46,452 nucleotides of DNA, from contig JAPHRJ010000127.1 of the NCBI GenBank assembly GCA_026196045.1, positions 1 through 46,452 on the forward strand. The letters are read 5' to 3'. How positions within the stretch are numbered: position 1 is the stretch's first letter; the number at the start of each line of letters is the position of its first letter. A program made the position numbers and the translations under genes. The stretch is from Gammaproteobacteria bacterium. Lineage in GTDB: Bacteria > Pseudomonadota > Gammaproteobacteria > UBA6429 > Thiohalophilaceae. The notes under the pieces were generated by a model. The model worked only from the letters and a program-made list of their open reading frames with translations, was not told where the DNA came from and did no database searches. Positions 34,578 through 42,456 of the stretch are shown one piece after another.

Positions 34578-35942
34578 ATGACAGATAAACCTGACAATAC
34601 ATCCATGGGTAAACCCAGTTGCGAACAACTGATCGATATTTTACCGGGTCCCTTTGTCATCATAGACAAGGACTTCACTATTATTGCCGCCAATCAGGCC
34701 TACCAGAAGCACTACCGAATTGATGATGGTGAAGTCGTAGGGCGACATTGCCATGAGGTTTCTCATCATTCGACGGAGCCTTGCAGCCATCATGGTGAAC
34801 AATGTCCATTAGAAGAAGTCTTCAACACCAGGCAACCCACCCAGGTTATGCACCTGCACTATGACACGAATGGCCATGAAGAGTATGTCCAGCTACAGGC
34901 CGCTCCTATTCTGTCTGAAGACGGAGAAGTCATGTTCATGGGTGAATACGTCCAGGTCATGAACAATCAGGAAAAAACCAACGACCTGCTCATTGGTCGA
35001 TCACCCACTTTCCTGCGTATGATTAGCCTGTTGCAGCGGGTTGCTCCTACTTCCTCCACCGTTTTACTCCAGGGTGAAAGTGGTGTTGGTAAAGAATGTG
35101 TCGCAGAATATATTCACCACTATTCCAAACGGGCCAACTGTCCACTTGTTGTGGTTGATTGCGGCACCCTGGGTGAAAACCTGATTGAGAGCGAGTTGTT
35201 TGGCCATGAAAAAGGAGCCTTCACAGGTGCAACCCAACGTAAACAGGGACTCTTTGAAGTTGCCAATGGCGGCACTCTGTTTATTGATGAGCTGGGTGAA
35301 CTCCCTCTGGCATTACAAACTAAATTACTACGCGTACTGGAAAGTGGCACCATTCGCCGACTGGGTGGGAATGAATATATCAAGATCGATGTTCGCATTA
35401 TTGCCGCGACCAATCGTAACGTTCAGGAAATGGTCAGCAAAAATGAATTCCGTCGCGACCTGTATTACCGGCTGTCGGCCTTTCCCGTAAACATTCCTCC
35501 TTTGCGAGATCGTAAAGATGATATTGTTCCTCTGGCTGAATCTTTTCTCGCACAAATTCCTGATGGTGAAAACCAGCTCCCATTATCTGCGGAAGTCATC
35601 GAAACTCTGTTGAAGTATGATTATCCCGGTAATATACGAGAGTTAAGAAACATTCTCGAAAGGGCAACTATCTTTGCTTACGATGACGTGCTACGTCCAG
35701 AACACTTCGTCTTTGAAGAAGGCTTTGAAGCACAACTGTCTGAAGAAGCACCGGTTGCAATCACACCATCACTCGCTCTACCTACGCTGATCCGTCGCCA
35801 TGGCCGCTTGACTGATGATGAAATTATTTCTGCTTTGAACCAGACGCAGGGACATCGAGCTAAAGCCGCTTATATGCTGGGTATCAGTGAACGAACCTTA
35901 TACCGACATATGAAAAGGTTGCGAGACAGCATTCCCGGGTAA
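34578..35942 (+). CDS. PAS/AAA+/Fis sigma-54-dependent transcriptional activator
   Basis: 454 residues without a phospho-receiver domain. An N-terminal PAS domain (~18-128) carries a Cys/His-rich loop, residues 57-77, with C58, C69 and C76 and six histidines. The AAA+ domain has Walker A GESGVGKE (166-173), the sigma-54 contact loop GAFTGA (213-218), Walker B GGTLFIDE (231-238) and the YDYPGNIRELRN element. A Fis-type helix-turn-helix closes the chain (HRAKAAYMLGISERTLYRHM). Its position just after sqr, which has a sigma-54 promoter, makes sqr the likely target. Sensing of sulfide, metal or redox state by the PAS loop is inference. Confidence 0.92.
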   Translation: MTDKPDNTSMGKPSCEQLIDILPGPFVIIDKDFTIIAANQAYQKHYRIDDGEVVGRHCHEVSHHSTEPCSHHGEQCPLEEVFNTRQPTQVMHLHYDTNGHEEYVQLQAAPILSEDGEVMFMGEYVQVMNNQEKTNDLLIGRSPTFLRMISLLQRVAPTSSTVLLQGESGVGKECVAEYIHHYSKRANCPLVVVDCGTLGENLIESELFGHEKGAFTGATQRKQGLFEVANGGTLFIDELGELPLALQTKLLRVLESGTIRRLGGNEYIKIDVRIIAATNRNVQEMVSKNEFRRDLYYRLSAFPVNIPPLRDRKDDIVPLAESFLAQIPDGENQLPLSAEVIETLLKYDYPGNIRELRNILERATIFAYDDVLRPEHFVFEEGFEAQLSEEAPVAITPSLALPTLIRRHGRLTDDEIISALNQTQGHRAKAAYMLGISERTLYRHMKRLRDSIPG

Positions 35943-35967
35943 GCGTTTATAAATCTGGAACACAGGT

Positions 35968-35993
35968 AATAAGGGAGCAAATGCTCCCTTATT
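35968..35993. terminator. Terminator hairpin after the sigma-54 activator gene
   Basis: A perfect 11-bp stem, AATAAGGGAGC with GCTCCCTTATT, and an AAAT loop lie 25 bases past the stop. The following ATTGCATTT is only a weak U-tract. Confidence 0.7.
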
Positions 35994-36062
35994 GCATTTA
36001 AATATTGAAATTTATTATTGAGTTAGCAGCCCTGTGGGTACAACTGAAAAATTAATGTCAAC

Positions 36063-36076
36063 AAGTGGGGTCAGAT
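36063..36076 (+). repeat. Single copy of the AAGTGGGGTCAGAT motif left of the GGDEF gene
   Basis: AAGTGGGGTCAGAT here resembles AAGTAGGGTCGGAT at 37067-37080 and the complement of the right end at 37217-37240 (AAGCAGGGTCAGATGAAACT on the minus strand). The GGDEF gene is therefore flanked by related motifs. A perfect palindrome GGGTTAACCC follows at 36103-36112. Confidence 0.45.
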
Positions 36077-36185
36077 ATTAGCCGTAAAACCTACTATAAT
36101 AAGGGTTAACCCCTCAGGAAGTTTCTATAGATTGACTACTTAGGCGGCAATATCTAAATCTAGAATTATAAGGATGTACAGAATA

Positions 36186-37082
36186 ATGGTTTGGAACTCA
36201 ATCGTGCTAATGACCATTTTCGATATTATGATTATATCGGCCGTTTGCTATACAGCCTTTGTCTTCCATAAACGTTGGCAGGCAATTTTGCATTTTCAAG
36301 CATTGGGGCTTGGTATTATTGCTATGTTCTACCTGATGGACCTGTTCACTATGTTTATTCTGCCGTTATTCATGCCAATGATGCAGGCAATGGAGATAAT
36401 GCAGAAATTACACCTGGATATTTTATGGGTCGTAATGGTAGCCGGCGTTTCATTCCTCGTTATGGGTGTGCTACAGCTGGTTTATAAAGTTTTCCCAGAG
36501 CATCTTTCCGTACTGGCAAGGTTTGAAAGCACACAGCAGCATCTCACCCATCTCGCTAGCACTGATCCATTAACTGGTTTAGCAAATCGAAGGATGTTTA
36601 TTGAGGAAGTGGGTCAAGCAATTAACCATCCAGATAGTTCGAGGAATGGAGCTGCGTTTCTATTTCTTGACCTGGATGGATTTAAGCCGATCAATGATAC
36701 AGCAGGTCACGATGTGGGTGACGCTATTTTGTGTACAGTTGCTAAACGTATTGAAAGTGTTATACGCCGTTCCGATTTTGCTGCTCGTTATGGCGGAGAT
36801 GAATTTGTTATCTGTCTTAGGGGCGTAGTTGACAGGGAGGTGATTGAAAGAATTGCCGAACAGCTATCTTTATCCATTTCAGAACCTATGCAGGTAAATA
36901 ATGAGACTTTCTCAACAGGTGCAAGTATTGGTATATCTCAATATCCTGAACATGGGAATGATCTCTCAACCTTGCTAGAAAAAGCAGACGCAGCCATGTA
37001 CAGCGCAAAGCGCTCCGGAGGACAGAGGATTGCATTTTATAAGAAAGAGCTAACAGCAAGTGGGGCAAGTAGGGTCGGATGA
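36186..37082 (+). CDS. Membrane-bound GGDEF diguanylate cyclase
   Basis: Makes c-di-GMP from two GTP. Three hydrophobic segments at the N-terminus (SIVLMTIFDIMIISAVCYTA, LGLGIIAMFYLMDLFTMF, ILWVVMVAGVSFLVMGVLQL) anchor it, and a GGDEF domain occupies the last ~170 residues. The active loop is YGGDEFVI, five residues after an RRSD inhibitory-site (RxxD) motif, so the enzyme looks active and product-inhibited. DPLTGLANRRMF and FLDLDGFKPIND are also present. I prefer ATG 36186, which has AAGGA eleven bases upstream; ATG 36174 would overlap that ribosome binding site. Repeat motifs flank the gene on both sides, hinting at acquisition. Confidence 0.9.
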   Translation: MVWNSIVLMTIFDIMIISAVCYTAFVFHKRWQAILHFQALGLGIIAMFYLMDLFTMFILPLFMPMMQAMEIMQKLHLDILWVVMVAGVSFLVMGVLQLVYKVFPEHLSVLARFESTQQHLTHLASTDPLTGLANRRMFIEEVGQAINHPDSSRNGAAFLFLDLDGFKPINDTAGHDVGDAILCTVAKRIESVIRRSDFAARYGGDEFVICLRGVVDREVIERIAEQLSLSISEPMQVNNETFSTGASIGISQYPEHGNDLSTLLEKADAAMYSAKRSGGQRIAFYKKELTASGASRVG

Positions 37083-37236
37083 AACTTTTCCGATTCAATT
37101 TGATATTATATCTCTGGCACTGCAATAGATATGTTTCAGATTGTACGAGACTTGATTTGAAACGACCTTCCCATAACGTACCACTACGCGCCGATATTCC
37201 CGATTAGAGTAACGTAGAAAAGTTTCATCTGACCCT
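37071..37236. mobile_element. 166-bp element with 20-bp terminal inverted repeats
   Basis: AGGGTCGGATGAAACTTTTC at 37071-37090 and its complement at 37217-37236 match at 19 of 20 positions. The 126 bases between have no ORF. The left end abuts the GGDEF gene's last codons and the right end cuts into a TolC-type gene. The size and structure suit a MITE or the fused ends of a lost transposable element. No target-site duplication could be fixed by eye. Confidence 0.6.
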
Positions 37237-37335
37237 GCTTATTACAGCTTCCTGTAAAGACATCACTTGCTGTGCAGGCAACGGCAAACTCACAGCGAAT
37301 AGCAACAACGCTGTTTGCCAGGCTGTTATTTTCAT
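37225..37335 (-). pseudogene. N-terminal remnant of a TolC/CzcC-type outer-membrane efflux protein
   Basis: A start ATG at 37335 with TGAGG nine bases upstream opens a 36-codon frame. It encodes a signal peptide (MKITAWQTALLLFAVSLPLPA) and the first mature residues QQVMSLQEAVIS, which match the conserved S-L-x-E-A-V opening of TolC-family efflux proteins. Then the frame runs into the repeat end (AGGGTCAGATGA on this strand) and stops. The rest of the gene is absent. The upstream 84-aa Cys/His-rich ORF on the same strand fits a metal-efflux locus. Confidence 0.6.
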
Positions 37336-37509
37336 GGCTAAACCTCAATACTGTTTTATTGATAAGGGAATAAGTTGTTCCCGCATCAATCACTTGTTGC
37401 AAGCGCGACATCGCACATTAAATGCAACAAGAATAATAACTTCAGAAAATATAAAGATGTAACGGAATAACCGCTACGACAGCCGGAAGTGACTGAAATA
37501 GATCAGGGC

Positions 37510-37764
37510 TTAAACGAGTGGAGGAGGAGTATCATGAAATGCATAGTAATCATAAAAGTCATGCATTATTGAAATAACAGGAAATGAAACAGACTTGTTG
37601 GAATTGAAAAAATTACCTGCCGGTATAACTGTATGACTATGGCTGCAATCCTGACAAAAACCCTGGCAATCATGCTGATCGCCGCAACAGGATTCCATAT
37701 CAGCAACAGACATGACCATGCTAACCATTTGCTCACAACCGACCATACTATTCGATTGCTCCAT
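37510..37764 (-). CDS. Small Cys/His-rich protein, possible metal-efflux-associated
   Basis: 84 residues with C10, a CCGDQHDCQGFCQDCSHSHT cluster near the middle, and the ending FHDTPPPLV. Short proteins with such a Cys/His/Met patch and a Pro-rich end are common in front of czcCBA-type cation efflux genes, and a TolC-type start lies 175 bases downstream on the same strand. No ribosome binding site is visible, and an in-frame stop lies seven codons upstream. It may be intact or part of the same decayed locus. I do not assign a family. Confidence 0.42.
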   Translation of the reverse strand: MEQSNSMVGCEQMVSMVMSVADMESCCGDQHDCQGFCQDCSHSHTVIPAGNFFNSNKSVSFPVISIMHDFYDYYAFHDTPPPLV

Positions 37765-37940
37765 TGATAGTGCAAACGATGACTATATGGATAACAGCAT
37801 CATTAAACTGATCAATTACCAGATAATAAGTTTGGGTTTCTGTTGTTGCATGCGTTTTACTATAGAGCTTTATTAAACAAAATAAACGGTTAACGTTCCA
37901 TACGTGTCCTGATCCTGTATAGAAGTACCCGTTAACAAAA

Positions 37941-38846
37941 CTATTTACCCAATAAAGTACCACCAGCGCCATCAAGAACAAACTGCCGGAAGGCCTGAGC
38001 CGCTTGAGAAAGACGTTTACCTTCCCGGTGCACCACATACCAATGACGTAAGATTGGAAAAGACTCGGCATCAAGAAGCGCGATTCGCCCTGTTTCCAGC
38101 TCCAGTTCCAGCGTATGAATAGACACGATTCCCAATCCCAGTCCTGCTTCCACGGCCTGCTTAATGGCCTCGTTACTGGTCATTTCCATCCCCGTGGTCA
38201 GGCTCACACCCTGCTCCGAGAAAAATCGCTGCATCGCAATACGAGTACCAGAACCCGATTCACGCATCACAAATGTTTCCTGTTGCAGGGTTTTCATTGG
38301 AATGTTTTTTTCTTTTACCAGAGGATGATCCGGGGGCGCGATAACCACAAGGGGATTATCCATAAAAGGCTCAGTGACCAGATCCAGATCCCGTGGTGGG
38401 CGTCCCATAATGACCAGATCGGTTTCATTATTAATGAGTTGATCCAGTAAGCCACGACGATTGGTTACATCAAGGCTGATGGTAACCCCCCCGTATTCAC
38501 GGGAAAAATCTGCCAGCATGCGTGTCGCAAAATAATTGGCCGTACTGGCCACCGACACGGATAACTTGCCGCCACGGATTCCCTTGAGACTTTCCATCAC
38601 TTCATCTGCTTCATCCAGCAAACGAGTAATCTCCTGGGAATAATTGAAGAATTCATTCCCCGCATCAGTCAGGTAGATTTTCTTTCCCATCTGTTCAAAC
38701 AGGGGCAGTCCGATGTTCTCTTCCAGTTGTTTGACCTGCATGGATACCGCAGGCTGACTTAAATGAAGTGATTGCGCCGCCTGGGTATAGCTAAGGTGAC
38801 GGGCCACGGCCTGGAAAACTTTGATTTGTCTAAATGTTAAATTCAT
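37941..38846 (-). CDS. cbbR: LysR-type regulator CbbR
   Basis: Activator of RuBisCO operons. The start is placed at ATG 38846, giving MNLTFRQIKVFQAVARHLSY; TTG 38855 and ATG 38852 lie just upstream and overlap a predicted -10 box. The N-terminal winged helix-turn-helix reads YTQAAQSLHLSQPAVSMQVKQLE, and the effector domain (~90-300) includes GGKLSVSVASTANYF, ETDLVIMGRPPRDLDL and EAIKQAVEAGLGLGIVS, all typical of CbbR. Its divergent position from cbbL is the classic CbbR arrangement. It probably responds to a Calvin cycle metabolite or NADPH, as known CbbRs do. Confidence 0.92.
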   Translation of the reverse strand: MNLTFRQIKVFQAVARHLSYTQAAQSLHLSQPAVSMQVKQLEENIGLPLFEQMGKKIYLTDAGNEFFNYSQEITRLLDEADEVMESLKGIRGGKLSVSVASTANYFATRMLADFSREYGGVTISLDVTNRRGLLDQLINNETDLVIMGRPPRDLDLVTEPFMDNPLVVIAPPDHPLVKEKNIPMKTLQQETFVMRESGSGTRIAMQRFFSEQGVSLTTGMEMTSNEAIKQAVEAGLGLGIVSIHTLELELETGRIALLDAESFPILRHWYVVHREGKRLSQAAQAFRQFVLDGAGGTLLGK

Positions 38847-38853
38847 ACACATC

Positions 38854-38882
38854 AATATATAAGCAAACCATTATGATTTCAA
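38854..38882 (-). promoter_or_regulatory. Predicted sigma-70 promoter of cbbR
   Basis: On the minus strand, TTGAAA (38882-38877) and TATATT (38859-38854) are spaced by 17 bases. The predicted transcription start is within a base or two of ATG 38846, so the mRNA may be leaderless. Confidence 0.5.
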
Positions 38883-38890
38883 TTTAAAAA

Positions 38891-39041
38891 TGTGAATTTA
38901 CATTATATGCAAAAAATTTATACTTATCGCCACTTACTGACGTGCAACGGAAAGTGAGGTTTACAGGATACATTCATAAACAAAACCTTATTGATTCAAT
39001 CAAAAAGTGTGAATATACATTATGAAAGATATCCCTATACT
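38891..39041. promoter_or_regulatory. cbbR-cbbL intergenic control region with a repeated 16-bp site
   Basis: TGTGAATTTACATTAT (38891-38906) and TGTGAATATACATTAT (39008-39023) are direct repeats with one mismatch, 117 bases apart. The right copy ends 12 bases before a TATACT -10 box (39036-39041), where a LysR-type activator would touch RNA polymerase; the left copy sits just upstream of the cbbR -35 box. Both hold several T-N11-A spacings. They are good CbbR operator candidates. The start of cbbL transcription would be near 39048. Confidence 0.6.
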
Positions 39042-39131
39042 GAGCACACCAGATACCGAAGTAATGCACTTAGGTATTTACGTACATTAACTACGGTTTT
39101 GATTTTAGTTCAACCATCTAGGAGGCCATTA

Positions 39132-40550
39132 ATGGCTAAGAAATATGATGCGGGTGTAAAAGAATACCGCGAAACTTATTGGATGCCGGAATACACGCCA
39201 AAAGAAACTGACTTACTGGCATGTTTTAAAGTAACTCCACAGGAAGGTGTTCCTCGTGAAGAAGTTGCAGCTGCTGTTGCCGCTGAATCTTCAACCGGTA
39301 CCTGGACGACAGTATGGACTGACCTGCTGACTGACCTGGATCACTACAAAGGTCGCGCTTACGCGATCGAAGACGTTCCTGGTGACGACACTTGTTTCTA
39401 TGCTTTCATCGCTTACCCAATTGACCTGTTTGAAGAAGGTTCAGTTGTTAACGTACTGACTTCATTAGTTGGTAACGTGTTCGGATTTAAAGCACTACGT
39501 GCACTTCGCTTAGAAGATATCCGCTTCCCAGTTGCTTACGTTATGACCTGTAATGGACCACCACAGGGTATTCAGGTTGAACGTGACATCATGAACAAAT
39601 ACGGTCGTCCTATGTTAGGTTGTACTATTAAGCCTAAACTGGGTCTGTCTGCCAAGAACTACGGTCGTGCCTGTTACGAAGGTCTACGTGGCGGTCTTGA
39701 CTTCACTAAAGATGACGAAAACGTTAACTCACAGCCATTCATGCGCTGGAGACATCGTTTTGATTTCGTAATGGAAGCTATCCAGAAAGCTGAAGCTGAA
39801 ACGGGTGAGCGTAAAGGTCATTACCTGAACGTAACAGCGCCTACTTCAGACCAGATGATGGAACGTGCTGAATATGCGAAAGAAATCGGCGCACCTATCA
39901 TCATGCATGACTACCTGACTGGTGGTCTGTCAGCTAACACTCAATTAGCACAATGGTGTCAGGACAACGGTATGTTGTTACACATTCACCGTGCTATGCA
40001 TGCTGTACTTGACCGTAACCCACACCACGGTATTCACTTCCGTGTATTAACTAAAGTATTACGTCTGTCAGGTGGTGATCACCTTCACTCAGGTACTGTT
40101 GTTGGTAAGCTGGAAGGCGACCGTGACGCAACTCTGGGCTGGATCGACATCATGCGTGATTCTTACGTTAAAGAAGATCGCTCACGCGGTATCTTCTTCG
40201 ACCAGGACTGGGGTTCAATGCCAGGTGTTATTCCTGTTGCTTCTGGTGGTATCCACGTATGGCACATGCCAGCACTGGTTAGCATCTTTGGTGATGACTC
40301 AGTATTACAATTCGGTGGTGGTACTCTTGGCCATCCCTGGGGTAATGCTGCAGGTGCTGCTGCTAACCGTGTTGCTGTTGAAGCTTGTGTTGAAGCACGT
40401 AACATGGGTCGTGAGCTCGAGAAAGAAGGTAAGGACATCCTTACTAATGCGGCTAAATCTAGCCCAGAGCTTAAAGCTGCTATGGAAACCTGGAAAGAAA
40501 TCAAGTTTGAATTCGACACCGTTGACAAGCTGGACGTATCCCACAAATAA
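39132..40550 (+). CDS. cbbL: RuBisCO form I large subunit
   Basis: Catalytic subunit of form I RuBisCO, 472 residues. ATG 39132 is preceded by a perfect AGGAGG and gives the usual [21 protein letters not shown]; an in-frame extension to 38991 crosses the promoter and is not coding. Active-site elements are K167 (CTIKPKLGL), the carbamylated K193 with D195/E196 (LDFTKDDE), HIHRAMHAV and SGGIHVWHM. The sequence and the linked cbbQ/cbbO genes point to form IA, non-carboxysomal (IAq) type. No carboxysome shell or csoS2 genes follow. Confidence 0.97.
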   Translation: MAKKYDAGVKEYRETYWMPEYTPKETDLLACFKVTPQEGVPREEVAAAVAAESSTGTWTTVWTDLLTDLDHYKGRAYAIEDVPGDDTCFYAFIAYPIDLFEEGSVVNVLTSLVGNVFGFKALRALRLEDIRFPVAYVMTCNGPPQGIQVERDIMNKYGRPMLGCTIKPKLGLSAKNYGRACYEGLRGGLDFTKDDENVNSQPFMRWRHRFDFVMEAIQKAEAETGERKGHYLNVTAPTSDQMMERAEYAKEIGAPIIMHDYLTGGLSANTQLAQWCQDNGMLLHIHRAMHAVLDRNPHHGIHFRVLTKVLRLSGGDHLHSGTVVGKLEGDRDATLGWIDIMRDSYVKEDRSRGIFFDQDWGSMPGVIPVASGGIHVWHMPALVSIFGDDSVLQFGGGTLGHPWGNAAGAAANRVAVEACVEARNMGRELEKEGKDILTNAAKSSPELKAAMETWKEIKFEFDTVDKLDVSHK

Positions 40551-40559
40551 AAGGGCTGA

Positions 40560-40620
40560 GTTACGAGGGACGAGTAACGAGGACAACCTCCTCGTCACTC
40601 GAAACTTGTCACTCGTCACT
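40560..40620 (+). repeat. Hairpin-forming ACGAG repeat between cbbL and cbbS
   Basis: CGAGTAACGAGGA (40571-40583) pairs with TCCTCGTCACTCG (40589-40601), 12 of 13 matched, around a CAACC loop. ACGAG or its complement CTCGT recurs at ~8-10-base intervals across 40560-40620. This is a dispersed-repeat look, unlike the flanking coding DNA. There is no U-run, so it is more likely an mRNA processing or stability element than a terminator. Confidence 0.6.
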
Positions 40621-40685
40621 GGATCCCAGAGTGTTCTTTAAATGATAAACCTGGAATCTAATTTTAATTTTCGGAGAAAAAGATT

Positions 40686-41042
40686 ATGAGTGATATGCAA
40701 GACTACAATTCGAGCTTGGGCGATGCCGCAAGCCGTAAGTTTGAAACTTTCTCTTACCTGCCATCTATGGACGCTGATCAGATCCGTGCTCAAATCGAGT
40801 ACATCGTATCTAAAGGCTGGAATCCATCAGTTGAACACACTGAGCCTCAAAATGCTGGTGGTTCCTACTGGTACATGTGGAAGCTGCCAATGTTCGGTGA
40901 AACTGACGTAGACGCTATCCTGGCTGAATGTGAAGCTTGTAAAAAGGCTCACCCAGGTAATCACGTACGTTTGTTAGGTCTGGACAACTTTGCACAATGT
41001 GCTGGTGCATCAATGGTTATTTTCCGCGGCGAAGCTGTTTAA
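40686..41042 (+). CDS. cbbS: RuBisCO form I small subunit
   Basis: 118-residue small subunit that caps the L8 core. Typical features: [55 protein letters not shown] and [24 protein letters not shown] lies 11 bases before the ATG. It is 135 bases downstream of cbbL, across the hairpin repeat, and ends in a strong terminator. Confidence 0.97.
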   Translation: MSDMQDYNSSLGDAASRKFETFSYLPSMDADQIRAQIEYIVSKGWNPSVEHTEPQNAGGSYWYMWKLPMFGETDVDAILAECEACKKAHPGNHVRLLGLDNFAQCAGASMVIFRGEAV

Positions 41043-41069
41043 TCAGTAAACTGGGGCAATACCAAATTA

Positions 41070-41107
41070 AAGCCCCTGTACTGCAAAGCAGGCAGGGGCT
41101 TTTTTTC
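41070..41107 (+). terminator. Rho-independent terminator after cbbS
   Basis: AGCCCCTG (41071-41078) pairs with CAGGGGCT (41093-41100), with an inner CTGC/GCAG helix, followed by seven T. It probably limits read-through into orf103-cbbQ-cbbO, which would be needed at lower levels than RuBisCO itself. Confidence 0.9.
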
Positions 41108-41185
41108 AATGTTAATATATTTTTATTGCTAACGATTTTGGCGATAAACATATGTTAACCACAATGGACGTTTTATAAGGCAGCT

Positions 41186-41497
41186 ATGGCAAAACCAGAT
41201 AAATATGTAGGCATAAATAATGATGTACAGGGTGGCATGACGACCATCGGCAAAATTATTCGTGACGCCTGGGTTTTTGGACTAATTGAAGAAACTGAAA
41301 CCTGTGAAGGCTGGAACTTCGCAATGGTTGATGGCCTTTTACAAAAAGTGAATGCCGAATGGGACAAGTATGGATGTCTTGCAAGTCACCTTCCAGAGAA
41401 ATTATTTGAACGTCACCAGAAAATCCATAACAAAGCCATGGAGAATGCAAAAGTAGCTGGCTGGAGTGGTGAAATTGAAACAGACGACGAAAAGTAA
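41186..41497 (+). CDS. Conserved-looking 103-aa protein between cbbS and cbbQ
   Basis: I do not recognise a family. The product is soluble, slightly acidic and has no signal peptide or membrane segment. Notable stretches are YVGINNDVQGGMTTIGKIIR, DAWVFGLIEETETCEGWNFA and WDKYGCLASHLPEKLFERHQ, with two cysteines (in ETCEG and YGCLA). ATAAGG lies nine bases before the ATG, and codon use resembles its neighbours, so it looks like a real gene. Its place between the RuBisCO terminator and cbbQ, 53 bases before the latter, suggests a part in RuBisCO activation or assembly, but nothing in the sequence proves it. Confidence 0.8.
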   Translation: MAKPDKYVGINNDVQGGMTTIGKIIRDAWVFGLIEETETCEGWNFAMVDGLLQKVNAEWDKYGCLASHLPEKLFERHQKIHNKAMENAKVAGWSGEIETDDEK

Positions 41498-41550
41498 TTC
41501 ATTTTTAAACAATTAACATAGTAAGCAGAAACATTAACAAGGGGTGTGCC

Positions 41551-42366
41551 ATGTCAAAAAATACCGTTGATCCACAACAGTACATTATTAAAGATGAGCC
41601 ATACTACGAGCCGGTAGCTGACGAAGTTGAGCGTTATGAAGCTGCTTATAATGTTCGTATGCCAATGATGTTAAAAGGCCCAACCGGCTGTGGTAAATCA
41701 CGTTTTGTTGAGCATATGGCCTATAAATTAGGTAGGCCATTAATTACTGTTGCCTGTAATGAAGACATGACAGCATCTGACCTTGTCGGTCGCTTCCTGT
41801 TAGATAAGGACGGCACAAAATGGCAGGATGGTCCTTTAACAACAGCCGCACGTATGGGTGCCATATGCTATCTGGATGAAGTTGTAGAAGCACGCCAGGA
41901 TACTACGGTTGTTATCCATCCACTAACCGATCACCGACGCTCTCTGCCCCTGGATAAAAAAGGCGAACTGATTACTGCTCATCCTGATTTCCAGTTAGTA
42001 ATTTCATATAACCCAGGTTATCAAAGCTTGATGAAGGATCTGAAACAATCGACCAAGCAACGCTTTGGTGGACTGGACTTTGATTACCCCGCAGAAGATA
42101 TCGAAGTAGCCATTATTGAAAAAGAATCTGGTGTTGATAAAGCTACGGCGGAAAAACTGGTTCAGATTGCTCACCGTGCTCGTAACTTAAAAGGCCACGG
42201 ATTAGACGAAGGTATTTCAACACGTCTTCTTGTCTACGCAGGACAATTAATTGCAAAAGGCATGTCAGCATCAGCCGCATGTAGTATGACTATGGTAACG
42301 CCTTTAACAGATGATCCTGATATGCGCGATACACTGGATGCAGCAGTACAAACATTCTTTGGTTAA
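41551..42366 (+). CDS. cbbQ: RuBisCO activase AAA+ subunit CbbQ
   Basis: MoxR-type AAA+ ATPase that, with CbbO, removes inhibitory sugar phosphates from RuBisCO. 271 residues, the usual CbbQ/NorQ size. Walker A is GPTGCGKS (43-50), Walker B ICYLDE (105-110); the pore-loop-like region [19 protein letters not shown] and the sensor region [20 protein letters not shown] follow. GGGG lies before the ATG. NorQ is the main alternative, but the cbb context settles it. Confidence 0.95.
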   Translation: MSKNTVDPQQYIIKDEPYYEPVADEVERYEAAYNVRMPMMLKGPTGCGKSRFVEHMAYKLGRPLITVACNEDMTASDLVGRFLLDKDGTKWQDGPLTTAARMGAICYLDEVVEARQDTTVVIHPLTDHRRSLPLDKKGELITAHPDFQLVISYNPGYQSLMKDLKQSTKQRFGGLDFDYPAEDIEVAIIEKESGVDKATAEKLVQIAHRARNLKGHGLDEGISTRLLVYAGQLIAKGMSASAACSMTMVTPLTDDPDMRDTLDAAVQTFFG

Positions 42367-42390
42367 TTTTTCACCTTACAGTAAAGACGT

Positions 42391-42417
42391 GTCATACCTG
42401 CTTAACTCAGGTATGAC
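42391..42417 (+). other. Perfect hairpin between cbbQ and cbbO
   Basis: GTCATACCTG (42391-42400) and CAGGTATGAC (42408-42417) form a perfect 10-bp stem with loop CTTAACT. There is no U-run, so an RNA processing or stabilising role is more likely than termination. Confidence 0.7.
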
Positions 42418-42456
42418 TTCTAAACAAAAACATTTTATTTTTGGTTAGGTAAAAAA

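Noticed and set aside
37748-38074. Minus-strand ORF of 108 residues near cbbR
   Set aside because: It overlaps the cbbR 3' end in another frame and its protein has no recognisable features.
38991-39131. In-frame 47-codon N-terminal extension of cbbL
   Set aside because: It overlaps the predicted operator and -10 box; ATG 39132 has a perfect AGGAGG and gives the standard CbbL N-terminus.
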